A stretch of 64,000 bases of DNA from DASYLJ01 sp964404165 (GTDB taxonomy: Bacteria; Desulfobacterota; Binatia; DP-6), in the NCBI GenBank assembly GCA_964404165.1, contig CAYOIZ010000029.1, positions 1 to 64,000 of the forward strand, written 5' to 3'. Position numbers and translations under genes: made by a program. Below are positions 9,101 to 17,193 of the stretch, one piece after another (positions within the stretch are counted from its first letter, which is position 1; each line of letters begins with the position of its first letter). Under the pieces are notes generated by a model that was given only the letters and a program-made list of their open reading frames with translations, did not search any database and was not told the DNA's origin.

Positions 9101-9759
9101 AGACGTGCGCCGTCGGGCGAGAGGGCGAGGGGATGGACGTGGTTCGTCTCGAAGTTCACGAAGTCGACGTCGGGCGCGATCGTCACCGTGACGTCGCGCA
9201 GCGCAGGCGTCGGGTCGCCGACCACGAACGGGCGCATCAGCCGGAGCGGCGTGCGGCCGGCGCGCACGCCGACGTCGAGGAGCACGGTCCGCGTCGCGCG
9301 GAGCTGGACGGTGAACGTGCCGGCGGCCGCGAACGTCGCGTGGACGGTCTCTCCGGTGGCCGGCGGTGCGCCGCCGTCGAAGCTCCATGCGAGCCCGTCG
9401 CCGTCGCCCGAGCCGGTGAGCTCGACCGTGGCGCCGGCGTCGAGGTGTGCCGGGGCGGTGAGGATGATCCCTTCGGGTGGGACGACCGGGAACAGCGCCG
9501 TCTGCGAGGTGACCCGGCCGGCGACGCAGGCCGAGAAGGGCAGGAGATCGCCCGCGGGCTGGGTGAGGCCGTCGATGGTGACGGACAGGGTCGTCGGGTC
9601 GACGTCGCACGGAGCCGTCAGGCGGAGCGCAATGCTCGGTCCGGCGACCAGCGCATTCGGAGGAGGGGTAGGGGCTACCGGCTCGAGCCCGCCCGCTGCT
9701 CGTACGGTGGGCGCCCAGAGGGCGCACACGACGAGGAGGATCGAGGCGGGTCGTCGCAT
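6184..9759 (-). CDS. secreted beta-propeller / diheme cytochrome c fusion
   Basis: 1191 residues from an ATG that opens a good signal peptide (RRPASILLVVCALWAPTVRA). This start is preferred over the longer open frame upstream. Domains in order: a PKD-like domain (about 110-160, DGDGLAWSFDGGAP); a long YVTN-type beta-propeller (about 180-620) with repeated LALHPDRPELWVVNHLSDSV-like blades; a cytochrome c peroxidase/MauG-like region with two CxxCH heme sites, CASCH and CDACH (about 630-830); then beta-rich C-terminal domains. Periplasmic or extracellular redox enzymes of this style oxidise small molecules or cofactors, but the substrate cannot be read here. The gene stands alone. Propeller and diheme parts usually occur on separate proteins, or in families with fewer domains. 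Confidence 0.7.
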   Translation of the reverse strand: MRRPASILLVVCALWAPTVRAAGGLEPVAPTPPPNALVAGPSIALRLTAPCDVDPTTLSVTIDGLTQPAGDLLPFSACVAGRVTSQTALFPVVPPEGIILTAPAHLDAGATVELTGSGDGDGLAWSFDGGAPPATGETVHATFAAAGTFTVQLRATRTVLLDVGVRAGRTPLRLMRPFVVGDPTPALRDVTVTIAPDVDFVNFETNHVHPLALSPDGARLYALDTPGARVTVFAVGDDGSLTHVRSIPVGLEPVSLALHPDRPELWVVNHLSDSVSIVDLDAGVVTRTLDVGDEPTDVAFAAGRAFVSIQGEDRIVVLDADTRDHVAALDVFGDDPQALAVSDDGQRVYAVVLRSGNRTTIMSPSGFGVPTPLPPDPPRAPDLPPFAPFAGTIVQFDPATGAWLDGSGVDRGFLCCGLPIQLPDLDLFVIDAATAAVTGSVAGIGTTLADVIVRPGTSQVWVPNTDARNVIRFVPVLDGHLVDTRVSIVDPSAATVVPVDLNPHIDRAVTPGPPAEVARSLSQPGAGAFTADGSTLYLAAFGSGMVALLDPSGSVTDRIAVGAGPSGVALDEARGRLFVLNRLDATVSIVDTATRASVDVVGIAGPGGFDPTPEVVRRGRRFLYDAAATSGHGDVACASCHLSGHTDGLVWDLGDPQGTFVPYADAPWVTFFLAPSTQGFDPMKGPLATQSLRGLEGGAPFHWRGDRPDLLSFNVNFTELQRTAAPLPASDMADFATFLATIRVPPNPLRNLDDTLPASLVVPRAGGGVTTGDPGRGGAVFRSVGAIGNLITCDACHTLPTGSNNKVVNEFGSQEIETPPLRQIRDKLDFGLGGPQKRGFGVEHDGGRPLPDFLASNRFTLSPQDERDVLAFVLTLPGDVVPAVGRQMTIDAETGDVVATLEVLAGQAAVGRCDLVAHGRVDGVDVGFVFDAATGRWLPDREGGVGITTAALLASVGEGNVVTVTGVPPGSGRRLGVDRDRDTWLDASEAALGFDAADPRSNPWGTLSAPMSCSAMLETADVRLRDLTADYGRQQVTVRATLTLPPEAALTDGLRLLVEDLGAGGTLLDWTVPGADTGSGCDPRADGWRISGDGRVAVYRNRSGVLPARCTTDANGLDRVRLRRSPRGDIEVTVSARRVKSPTPVGPLQVTVAAGTDARAVVRGECGAYGFGVDKCRFDAGHRRLRCRSRR

Positions 9760-9982
9760 GACGAACGCGCATGCGTGTGCCGTGCCAGGGCCGTCGCGCG
9801 GGTCCGACGCATCAAGGCCGTGGAACGACGGTGACACCGCGCTGCCCAGATGGGCGGCGACGGCGCGACGGTGCCGCGCGTTCGCGCGCTCATGCACGCG
9901 CGCAGCGAAGGCGGGAAGCTGGTTGGAGAGTTGTCATCCTGCGTTGGTGGCAGTATGCGACCGCCATGCGTCGGTTCAGGCC

Positions 9983-10768
9983 GTGAGCGTCCGCATCGTC
10001 GGCATCGACTGCGCGACGAAGGACGCCAGGATCGGCCTCGCCCTTGGCGAGGTGATCGACGGCCGGGCGCTCGTGACGGACGCGCGCCTCTGCCCAGCCG
10101 AGTCCACGGCGGTCGCGGTCGTCGCCGAGTGGCTCCAGCGCGAGCCAGCCACGCGTACGTTGCTCGCGATCGACGCCCCCCTCGGATGGCCCAGAGACCT
10201 CGGCGACGCCCTCGTCACGCATCGTGCCGGCGCGGCCATCCGCGTGGAACCGAACGTCCTGTTCCGGCGCGACACCGACCGCTTCGTACACCGCCACTTC
10301 GGAAAGACACCCCTCGACGTCGGCGCCGACCGGATCGCCCGCACGGCGCACGCGGCGCTGGCGCTGCTCGACGACCTGCGGCAGCGGCTGCACATCGAGC
10401 TCCCGCTCGCGTGGGATGCGCTCTGGACGGGAACTGCCGCCATCGAGGTCTATCCGGCGGCGACGCTGCTCGCGCGCAGGATGGCTGCGTCCGGCTACAA
10501 GAAGAAGCACCACACCAGCGAGCGCGAGGTCATCGTGCGCGACCTCCGGCGGCATCTGCAGCTTCCCGAATCCTGTGCGGCCATGCTCGGGAGCGCCGAT
10601 GCGCTGGACGCTGCCATCTGCGTTCTCGCCGGTGCGGACTTCGCCCGCGGATACGCGCATCCGCCCGTCGACATCGGCCTGGCGACGAAGGAGGGCTGGA
10701 TATGGTTTGCCTCGCCGTCGGCGCTGGCCGACATCGTCGAGAAGGCGCCACCCGACGACGGTCTCTGA
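9983..10768 (+). CDS. DUF429 family protein (predicted RNase H-like fold)
   Basis: 261 residues from a GTG start chosen because the domain begins at once with VRIVGIDCATKD, the first acidic strand of the DUF429 RNase H-like fold. Later family landmarks are AIDAPLGWP, the E-x-YPAA segment (AAIEVYPAATLLARR) and SADALDAAICVLAG near the C-terminus with the last acidic residues. The biochemical function of DUF429 is not established. The gene is preceded by a 220-bp gap with no other feature and followed by a 147-bp gap before the next collagen-like gene. Confidence 0.8.
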   Translation: MSVRIVGIDCATKDARIGLALGEVIDGRALVTDARLCPAESTAVAVVAEWLQREPATRTLLAIDAPLGWPRDLGDALVTHRAGAAIRVEPNVLFRRDTDRFVHRHFGKTPLDVGADRIARTAHAALALLDDLRQRLHIELPLAWDALWTGTAAIEVYPAATLLARRMAASGYKKKHHTSEREVIVRDLRRHLQLPESCAAMLGSADALDAAICVLAGADFARGYAHPPVDIGLATKEGWIWFASPSALADIVEKAPPDDGL

Positions 10769-10915
10769 TTCACGACCGCCCGGGGGGAGAGAGACTCGTG
10801 ACCCGAACGATCCACGGCCCTGTGACGTTTGCGCATTGCGCGACACCCCGGACGAGGGTAGGCCGGCGGCACCAGGCGGCTGGCACGCCGCCCCGACACG
10901 GATGGGAGGACGACG

Positions 10916-11479
10916 ATGATGCCGACCCTGTTCCACGCTCGCTGGATGCTCGCAGGATTTGCCGTCGCGTGCGGCCTCGCCGCCGGACTCACGATGGCCG
11001 CGATCCCCGCCCCCGACGGCACGATTCGCGCGTGCTACCACAAGAAGTCGGGCCGGCTCCGCGTTGTCGACGAGGGCGCGTCGTGCAAGGGCAAGGAGAT
11101 CGTCCTCAGCTGGGCGCAGCCCGGCACGCCCGGCCCGCAGGGGCTGACCGGCGCCGATGGCGCACCCGGCGAGCCGGCCACGCGCCTGTGGGCCGTCGTC
11201 GACTCGGCCGGCACCCTGCTCCGTGGCAGCGGTGTCGCGGTGCCGGTCGGGACCGATCTGTCGGCAAGCGGCAACACCCGCGCCGTCCCGTTCGACCGCG
11301 ATCTCAGCGAGTGCGCCTGGGTGGCGGCGATCGGCGGCGACCACGTCAACGCGGGGGTGGTGAAAGGCTTCATCACGAGCACGCTCGGTCCGAACGCACA
11401 GACGGTCAGGGTCAGCATGACCGATAGCGACAATGCGAGCGTGCAGAACCAGGGGTTCCACGTGATCGTCTTCTGCTGA
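10916..11479 (+). CDS. secreted collagen-like protein, paralogue of the 5023 gene
   Basis: 187 residues. The N-terminal hydrophobic stretch (MLAGFAVACGLAAGLTMAA) is a signal peptide. The mature start GTIRACYHKKSGRLRVVD...SCKGKE mirrors the two-cysteine module of the gene at 5023. A short collagen-like run follows (GTPGPQGLTGADGAPGEP). The C-terminal half is a small beta-rich domain ending in cysteine. The start is the first of two consecutive ATG codons following GGGAGGACG. Probably exported and structural or adhesive. Next is a TTG-started lipoprotein 11 bases downstream, so the two may be co-transcribed. Confidence 0.65.
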   Translation: MMPTLFHARWMLAGFAVACGLAAGLTMAAIPAPDGTIRACYHKKSGRLRVVDEGASCKGKEIVLSWAQPGTPGPQGLTGADGAPGEPATRLWAVVDSAGTLLRGSGVAVPVGTDLSASGNTRAVPFDRDLSECAWVAAIGGDHVNAGVVKGFITSTLGPNAQTVRVSMTDSDNASVQNQGFHVIVFC

Positions 11480-11490
11480 CGTTCCGTCGG

Positions 11491-11952
11491 TTGTTGCGCC
11501 TCCTCCTCGCCGTCGGCGTCGCCGGGTCGCTCTCGGCCTGTATGCCGATTCCCTTGCCCTACAATCGCCTGCCCCTGGTCCGCGGCGTTCTGGTTCGGGG
11601 TGATCGTCCGGTGTCCGCGGCGACCGTCTGGTGGGCGGGCACCGGAACCGGTCGTGGCGGACAGAAGTCCCCCGAGGTCTGCGAGAGCACGCGGCCCACG
11701 GTGCAGACGGCGTCCGACGGGGCATTCACGTTGCCGGGGGAACGGGGTTTCCTGCTCCTCGTGCCCTTGCTCCCTTTCCACTGCATGCACCGCTGGAACA
11801 TCTGCGTCGCGGAAGCGGATCAGACGCGCTCGGTGCCGATGTTCTCGTTCTACGGAATCTGTGGCGCAGGTGGCCCGCAGCTGGTCGCGGCGACCTGCGA
11901 CCTCGACGCCGAGGGTGGGCCGACGTGTACATCGACCCTGCCAGTGGAGTGA
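11491..11952 (+). CDS. small lipoprotein
   Basis: 153 residues from a TTG start (two TTG codons in a row). No ATG fits, because the lipoprotein signal LLLAVGVAGSLSAC begins at once. The lipobox cysteine is residue 17. The mature part has a carboxypeptidase-regulatory-like beta segment (VRGVLVRGDRPVSAATVWW ... TASDGAFTLPG) and several cysteines that could form disulfides. Likely anchored in the outer membrane. No catalytic motif is visible. It follows the collagen-like gene closely. Confidence 0.6.
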   Translation: MLRLLLAVGVAGSLSACMPIPLPYNRLPLVRGVLVRGDRPVSAATVWWAGTGTGRGGQKSPEVCESTRPTVQTASDGAFTLPGERGFLLLVPLLPFHCMHRWNICVAEADQTRSVPMFSFYGICGAGGPQLVAATCDLDAEGGPTCTSTLPVE

Positions 11953-11961
11953 GGTGGTGGC

Positions 11962-14478
11962 CTACGTGCCGGTGTGCGACGTCGCGGCCGGCACCGTCGA
12001 TTCGGAAAGGAACCGCGCGAGATACGGTGCGGTCCGACTCGCCGCCACCCGCGACACCCCCGCCGGCGTCCCGCTCGCCACCACCCGTCCCCCGTCCTCC
12101 CCCGCGCCCGGACCCATGTCGATCACCCAGTCGCTCCCGGCGACGATGCGCATGTCGTGCTCGATCACGACGACGGTGTTGCCCGCGGCGACGAGCCCGT
12201 CGAGCTGGCGCATCAGGGTCTCGACGTCCGCGGGGTGGAGCCCGGTCGTCGGCTCGTCGAGGACGTAGAGCGTGTTGCCACGCTGCACGCGCTGCAGCTC
12301 GGTGGCGAGCTTCAGGCGCTGCGCCTCGCCGCCCGACAGCTCGGTCGCCGGCTGCCCGAGCCGCAGGTATCCGAGGCCGACGTCGTGCACGACGTCGAGC
12401 ACACGACGGATGGCCGGCTGGTCGGCGAAGAACTCGCGCGCCGCGTCCACCGTCATGCCGAGGACCTCGGCGACGTTCTTGTCGCGGTAGCGCACCTCGA
12501 GCGTCTTCGCGTCGTAGCGGGCGCCGTGACAGGTGGGGCAGGGCGCGTACACGCTCGGCAGGAAGAGCAGCTCGACGCAGACGAAGCCCTCGCCCTCGCA
12601 GGTGGCACACTGTCCCTTCGCGACGTTGAACGAGAAGCGCCCGGCGTCGTACCGCTTGGCGCGCGCGGCCGGCGTGGCCGCGAACACCCGACGCACGTGA
12701 TCGAAGAGCCCCGTGTAGGTGGCGAGGTTCGAGCGTGGCGTGCGGCCGATGGGTTTCTGGTCGACGCACACCAGGCGTCGCACGGCGTCCTGCCCGTCGG
12801 TGATGCGGCCGCTGGTCGGCAGGGCGGCCGACGGCTCGTCGTCGTCGGGCACGAGCTCGTGGCCGAGGTGCTCCGCCAGCAGTTCGACGAGCACCTGACT
12901 CACCAGGCTGGACTTGCCGGATCCCGAGACGCCCGTGACGGTGGTGAACACGCCGAGCGGAAATGCGACGTCGAGCTCGTGCAGGTTGTTGCGCGTGACC
13001 CCCTCGAGGCGCAGCCACCCCTGCGGCGTCCGCGGGGTCCGCGACGGGAGCGTGTAGCGTCCGAACAGGTAGGCCGCGGTTCTCGAGTCCGTCACGCGCG
13101 CGAGCCCCTCGGGCGGGCCGCTGTAGAGCACGCGACCACCGTGCTCGCCCGCGGCGGGCCCGACGTCGACGATCCAGTCGGCGTGACGGATCACGTCGAG
13201 CTCGTGCTCGACGACGAAGAGCGAGTTGCCGGAGCGCTTCAGCGCGTCGAGCGCGCGCAGCAGCGCCTCGGTGTCGACGGGGTGCAGGCCGGCCGACGGC
13301 TCGTCGAGCACGTAGACGACGCCGAACAGGTTCGACCGTACCTGCGTCGCGAGTCGGAGCCGCTGCAGCTCGCCCGGGGAGAGCGTCGGCGTGCTGCGCT
13401 CGAGCGACAGGTAGCCGAGCCCCAGCTCGAGCAGCACCGCGAGACGCGCGATCAGGTCCTGCGCGATACGCTGCGCCACCAGTGCCTTCTCGGGATGGGC
13501 GACGTCGTCGATGCCGTCCGCCCAGGGGCGCAGGATGTCGGCCAGTCGAACGAGGGGCACGGCCGACATCTCGGCGATGTCGAGCCCGGCGAACGTGACG
13601 GCGAGTGCCTCGCGGCGGAGGCGCTTGCCATGGCATCGCGGACAGTCGCGGCTCACGAGGTAGCGCGAGACGCGCTTCTTGATCGACGCGCTCTGGGTGG
13701 TGGCGAAGGTGTGGAGGACGTAGCGCCGTGCGCTCGAGAAGTTGCCGAGGTAGCTCGGCTCCTCCTTGCGTCGCTTGGCCTTGCGTACCTCGGCCGCGTC
13801 CCAGCCGATGTACACCGGCACGACGGGTTGCTCGTCGGTGAAGAGGATCCAGTCGCGCGCCTTCTTCGGCAGCTCGCGCCACGGACGGTCGATGTCATGG
13901 CCGAGTGAGACCAGCATGTCGCGCAGGTTCTGGCCGTGCCACGCCGGCGGCCAGGCGGCGACGGCGCGCTCGCGGATGGTGAGTGACGGATCGAGCACCA
14001 TCGAGCGCTCGGTCGCGTCGTAGATGCGGCCGAGGCCGTGGCACTTCGGGCAGGCGCCCTCCGGCGTGTTGGGCGAGAAGGACTCGGCGTCGAGGTGGGC
14101 CTGGCCGCGCGGGTAGGTACCGGTGCGCGAGTAGAGCATGCGCAGCAGGTTCGACAGCGTCGTGACGCTGCCCACCGACGAGCGCGACGTCGGTGCGCCG
14201 CGCTGCTGCTGCAGCGCGACGGCGGGCGGCAGACCGTCGATGGCGTCCACGTCGGGCACGGCCATCTGGTCGAACAGCCGTCGCGCGTAGGGTGCCACCG
14301 ACTCGAGGTAGCGGCGCTGCGCCTCGGCGTAGAGCGTGCCGAAGGCCAGCGAGGACTTGCCGGAGCCGGAGATGCCCGTGAAGACCACGAGCGCGTCGCG
14401 CGGGATGTCGACGTCGACGTTCTGGAGGTTGTGCTCGCGCGCACCACGGACACGGACGAAGCCGGGAGTATCGGGCAT
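11962..14478 (-). CDS. uvrA2: UvrA-like excinuclease ABC-ATPase (short, UvrA2-type)
   Basis: 838 residues from the ATG that begins MPDTPGFVRVRGAREHNLQNV, the standard UvrA N-terminus. Two ABC ATPase halves are complete: Walker A TGISGSGKSS near residue 35 and TGVSGSGKSS in the second half, each followed by zinc-finger cysteines (CPKCHGLG; CATCEGEGFVC) and LSPGELQRL/LSGGEAQRL signatures with ILDEP-type Walker B (VLDEPSAGLHP, VLDEPTTGLHP). It is about 100 residues shorter than canonical UvrA. That fits the class lacking most of the UvrB-binding insertion, linked in other bacteria to damage tolerance or self-resistance. It is a single gene, divergent from the SDR gene across a 198-bp gap. Confidence 0.85.
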   Translation of the reverse strand: MPDTPGFVRVRGAREHNLQNVDVDIPRDALVVFTGISGSGKSSLAFGTLYAEAQRRYLESVAPYARRLFDQMAVPDVDAIDGLPPAVALQQQRGAPTSRSSVGSVTTLSNLLRMLYSRTGTYPRGQAHLDAESFSPNTPEGACPKCHGLGRIYDATERSMVLDPSLTIRERAVAAWPPAWHGQNLRDMLVSLGHDIDRPWRELPKKARDWILFTDEQPVVPVYIGWDAAEVRKAKRRKEEPSYLGNFSSARRYVLHTFATTQSASIKKRVSRYLVSRDCPRCHGKRLRREALAVTFAGLDIAEMSAVPLVRLADILRPWADGIDDVAHPEKALVAQRIAQDLIARLAVLLELGLGYLSLERSTPTLSPGELQRLRLATQVRSNLFGVVYVLDEPSAGLHPVDTEALLRALDALKRSGNSLFVVEHELDVIRHADWIVDVGPAAGEHGGRVLYSGPPEGLARVTDSRTAAYLFGRYTLPSRTPRTPQGWLRLEGVTRNNLHELDVAFPLGVFTTVTGVSGSGKSSLVSQVLVELLAEHLGHELVPDDDEPSAALPTSGRITDGQDAVRRLVCVDQKPIGRTPRSNLATYTGLFDHVRRVFAATPAARAKRYDAGRFSFNVAKGQCATCEGEGFVCVELLFLPSVYAPCPTCHGARYDAKTLEVRYRDKNVAEVLGMTVDAAREFFADQPAIRRVLDVVHDVGLGYLRLGQPATELSGGEAQRLKLATELQRVQRGNTLYVLDEPTTGLHPADVETLMRQLDGLVAAGNTVVVIEHDMRIVAGSDWVIDMGPGAGEDGGRVVASGTPAGVSRVAASRTAPYLARFLSESTVPAATSHTGT

Positions 14479-14676
14479 CTCCGTCCGGTATGGCCGGGAT
14501 TCGGAGATAGACAACCCCACCTCGTCGACGCGTCGTGTGGGTCGAAAGGGTATGGCGACGGTCCGTCTGCCCGATGGTAGTTTGTCCCGGGACGTGCCAT
14601 CGGTCGCATGGATGAAGGTGAAGCGACGACTTCTCGCAAAGCCGACACCGAAACGAGGCGCACGGAGGCCGAACGC

Positions 14677-15399
14677 ATGACCCCCGCTGCTCTCATCGTC
14701 GGCGCCGGTGACGCCACCGGCGGCGCCATCGCGCGACGCTTCGCCCGCGGCGGCCTCGTCGCCTGTCCCGTCCGTCGCACCGCCGACGCGCTCGCCCCCC
14801 TCGTCGCGTCCATCGAAGCCGAGGGACACCGCGCCGTCCCCTTCGGCCGCGACGCGCGCGTCGAGCAGCAGATGGTCGAGCTCGTCGAGGAGATCGAGAC
14901 CACCATCGGCCCCATCGAGGTCGCGGTGTTCAACGTCGGCGCCAACGTGCCGTCGTCGATCCTCCAGGAGACGGAGCGGAAGTACCGCAAGATATGGGAG
15001 CTGGCCGCGCTCGGCGGCTTCCTCACCGGACGCGAGGCGGCGAAACGCATGGTGCCCCGCGGGCGCGGCACCATCCTCTTCACCGGCGCGACGGCATCGG
15101 TGCGCGGCCGCGAGCACTTCGCGGCGTTCGCCGGCGCCAAACACGCGCTGCGCGCCCTGGCCCAGTCGATGGCGCGCGAGCTGGGTCCGAAGGGCGTGCA
15201 CGTGGCCCACGTCATCATCGACGGCGCCATCGACACCGCCTTCATCCGCGACACCTTCCCCGACCTCTACGCGCGCAAGGCCGACGACGGCATCCTCGAT
15301 CCCGAGCACATCGCCGAGCACTACTGGATGCTGCACACGCAGCCGCGCGACACGTGGACCTTCGAGCTCGACCTGCGGCCGTGGAGCGAAACATGGTGA
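14677..15399 (+). CDS. short-chain dehydrogenase/reductase-like, catalytic Tyr replaced
   Basis: 240 residues from the ATG (GGAGG just upstream) that precedes the Rossmann start TPAALIVGAGDATGGAIA. The NAG-type loop appears as NVGANV. In the catalytic region TGATASVRGREHFAAFAGAKHAL the serine and lysine are present, but the expected Tyr of Y-x-x-x-K is Phe (FAGAK). A subgroup of bacterial SDR-like proteins shares this change, and its members may not be ordinary oxidoreductases. The gene overlaps the next one by seven bases, so the two are translated together; coupling with a GST-like isomerase hints at aromatic or lipid metabolism. Confidence 0.75.
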   Translation: MTPAALIVGAGDATGGAIARRFARGGLVACPVRRTADALAPLVASIEAEGHRAVPFGRDARVEQQMVELVEEIETTIGPIEVAVFNVGANVPSSILQETERKYRKIWELAALGGFLTGREAAKRMVPRGRGTILFTGATASVRGREHFAAFAGAKHALRALAQSMARELGPKGVHVAHVIIDGAIDTAFIRDTFPDLYARKADDGILDPEHIAEHYWMLHTQPRDTWTFELDLRPWSETW

Positions 15400-15998
15400 C
15401 GACCACCTTCTGGTTCGACGTCGGCAGCCCCAACGCGTATCTCGCGCACCGCGTGCTGCCGGGCATCGAGCAGCGCACCGGCGCGCACTTCGTCTACGAG
15501 CCGATGCTCCTGGGCGGCCTCTTCAAGCTCAGCGGCAACCAGTCGCCGATGGTCGCGTTCGCGAACATCCCGAAGAAGCTCGACTACGAGATGCTCGAGA
15601 TGCGGCGCTTCGTCGCCCGCCACGGACTGACGGCGTTCCAGATGAACCCGCACTTTCCCATCAACACGCTGCCGCTGATGCGGATGGCGACGGCGGCCAA
15701 GATGGACGGCACGCTCGGGCCCGTCGTCGAGGTGCTCTTCCAGCACATGTGGGAGCGCGGCACGAACATGGGTGACCCCGCCACGGCGCGGTCGGCGCTC
15801 GCCGAGGGCGGGCTCGACGTCGAGCGGCTTGCGGCCCGTGCGCAGGAGCAGGACGTGAAGGACGCCCTCGTCGCCAACACCCAGCGCGCCTACGACCTCG
15901 GCGCGTTCGGTGCGCCGACGTTCTTCGTCGGCGACGAGATGTTCTTCGGCAAGGACCGCCTACGCGACGTCGAGGACGAGATCGCGCGTTCGCGCTGA
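15393..15998 (+). CDS. 2-hydroxychromene-2-carboxylate isomerase family (DsbA fold)
   Basis: 201 residues. The kappa-class GST/HCCA isomerase signature opens the protein (FWFDVGSPNAYLAHRVLPG), with the active-site serine in GSP. The C-terminal half carries the expected thioredoxin-fold end (YDLGAFGAPTFFVGDEMFFGKDRL). In naphthalene degraders the enzyme isomerises a chromene carboxylate using glutathione, but most chromosomal homologues have other, unassigned substrates. The ATG overlaps the SDR stop codon, which indicates a two-gene transcription unit. Confidence 0.85.
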   Translation: MVTTTFWFDVGSPNAYLAHRVLPGIEQRTGAHFVYEPMLLGGLFKLSGNQSPMVAFANIPKKLDYEMLEMRRFVARHGLTAFQMNPHFPINTLPLMRMATAAKMDGTLGPVVEVLFQHMWERGTNMGDPATARSALAEGGLDVERLAARAQEQDVKDALVANTQRAYDLGAFGAPTFFVGDEMFFGKDRLRDVEDEIARSR

Positions 15999-16012
15999 CG
16001 CTCCTCGCCGCG

Positions 16013-16465
16013 GTGCTGCTGCTCGCCTGCGAGCGCGGCCCCGCCGAGGACTTCACCGGCGTCGAGCCCGACGCCGAAACCCTGCTCGGCCGCTTTCCGA
16101 GCTACGCCACGCCGGACGCGGTCGCACGCACCGTCGGCGTGCCGTGGACGGTGCAGGAGGAGTCGAGCCTCCCGCTCGACGACGCACGACCGCGGTACGA
16201 TCTGCTGACCGTCGCGGTGTCGCCGTGGACGGACCACGGCCACGCCGGCGAGCTGCGCCTGACGTTCTTCAACGCCCGGCTCATGTCGTGCGCCTTCTAC
16301 CCGCGCGAGCCCGGCGCCTACCGTGCCGCGCTCGGCGAGTTTGCAGAGCGGCTGCGGCACCTGCGGTCGCAGTGGGCGGTCGACGCCGACGGCCGCGAGT
16401 ACTTCGTGCAGAGCGACGACCGGCTGCTGCGGCAGCAGAACCGGTGGGTCGAGCGCTACTCGTGA
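16013..16465 (+). CDS. hypothetical lipoprotein-like protein
   Basis: About 150 residues from a GTG (VLLLACERG). The hydrophobic run extends upstream in the same frame (FALTLLAAVLLLAC) across the isomerase stop, so the real start is probably further left and overlaps that gene. With it, the sequence reads as a lipoprotein signal with its cysteine in LLLAC. The mature region is a compact alpha/beta domain (YDLLTVAVSPWTDHGHAGEL, LTFFNARLMSCAFYP) with no motif I recognise. It is convergent with the TetR gene, the two ends overlapping by ten bases. Confidence 0.5.
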   Translation: MLLLACERGPAEDFTGVEPDAETLLGRFPSYATPDAVARTVGVPWTVQEESSLPLDDARPRYDLLTVAVSPWTDHGHAGELRLTFFNARLMSCAFYPREPGAYRAALGEFAERLRHLRSQWAVDADGREYFVQSDDRLLRQQNRWVERYS

Positions 16466-17091
16466 GGGCGCAGCCCCGCCAGGAGGCGCTCCACCATCCC
16501 TTCGAACAACTCCGTCCAGTCGAACGGCACCGTCAGCGGCATGAGCTGCGCCAGCTCGAGCATGACGTGGCCGTGGATCGCCGCCCACAGCCACGCCGCC
16601 GCCTTGTAGGGATCGTCGATACGGATCTCCCCCAGTGACGCCGCGGCGGCCGTCGCCGCCACCAGGACGTCGAACGCCTCCGCGCCGACGGCCCGCGTCT
16701 GGTCGGAGTACTCGTACTCGGGGACCGCGCGCGCGAACATCACCTGGTACTGCGTCGGGTTCGCGAGCGCCCAGCTGCGGTACGCAGCGGCCGCGCTCCG
16801 CAGCCGCGCGATGCCGGTGTCGGGGCGGATGCGCTCGGTGATGTGCTGGCGCATGCGGGTGAAGCCGTCGATGCAGATGGCGTCGACCAGGCCGTTCTTG
16901 CCGCCGAAGTGGGTGTAGACGCCCTTGGTCGATCGGCCCGACACCTCCGCGATGCGGCGGACCCGCAGCGCCCCGGCCCCCTCGTCGCGGATGATGGCGA
17001 TGGCGGCGGCGAGGATGGGGGCGACCGATTCCGATGCCTCCGGGGGAGGCTCGGAAGCTCGGGCCGTGGAGCCGCGTCGGGGAGTCGCCAC
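16456..17091 (-). CDS. TetR/AcrR family transcriptional regulator
   Basis: 211 residues from a GTG; a longer frame from 17154 is possible but would run into the divergent promoter. The N-terminal helix-turn-helix is typical (ILAAAIAIIRDEGAGALRV, then AEVSGRSTKGVYTHFGGKNGLVDAI). The C-terminal part has the WHG-type ligand domain (AAAWLWAAIHGHVMLELAQL). It is transcribed away from the carotenoid oxygenase gene. A perfect palindrome just before that gene's ATG (17177-17193) is the likely operator, so this protein probably represses the oxygenase and perhaps itself. Confidence 0.85.
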   Translation of the reverse strand: MATPRRGSTARASEPPPEASESVAPILAAAIAIIRDEGAGALRVRRIAEVSGRSTKGVYTHFGGKNGLVDAICIDGFTRMRQHITERIRPDTGIARLRSAAAAYRSWALANPTQYQVMFARAVPEYEYSDQTRAVGAEAFDVLVAATAAAASLGEIRIDDPYKAAAWLWAAIHGHVMLELAQLMPLTVPFDWTELFEGMVERLLAGLRPHE

Positions 17092-17176
17092 GGCGCTACT
17101 TGAACCACAGTGTTGCTTCCAAAGCGAGGCAAAAACCCTATTGAACAGGACCATCTTGACGCGACGGCTGGAAAAC

Positions 17177-17193
17177 GGGTAACAGCGTTACCC
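17177..17193. promoter_or_regulatory. perfect palindrome, likely TetR operator
   Basis: GGGTAAC-AGC-GTTACCC, seven-base perfect arms, ends on the base before the ATG of the carotenoid oxygenase gene. A TTGACG hexamer at 17156-17161 could be the -35 box. The position would block initiation when occupied. Confidence 0.7.

Noticed and set aside
7369..9834. 821-codon open frame antisense to the propeller/cytochrome gene
   Set aside because: Arg/His-rich composition without domains. Long antisense frames are expected in GC-rich DNA opposite a real gene.
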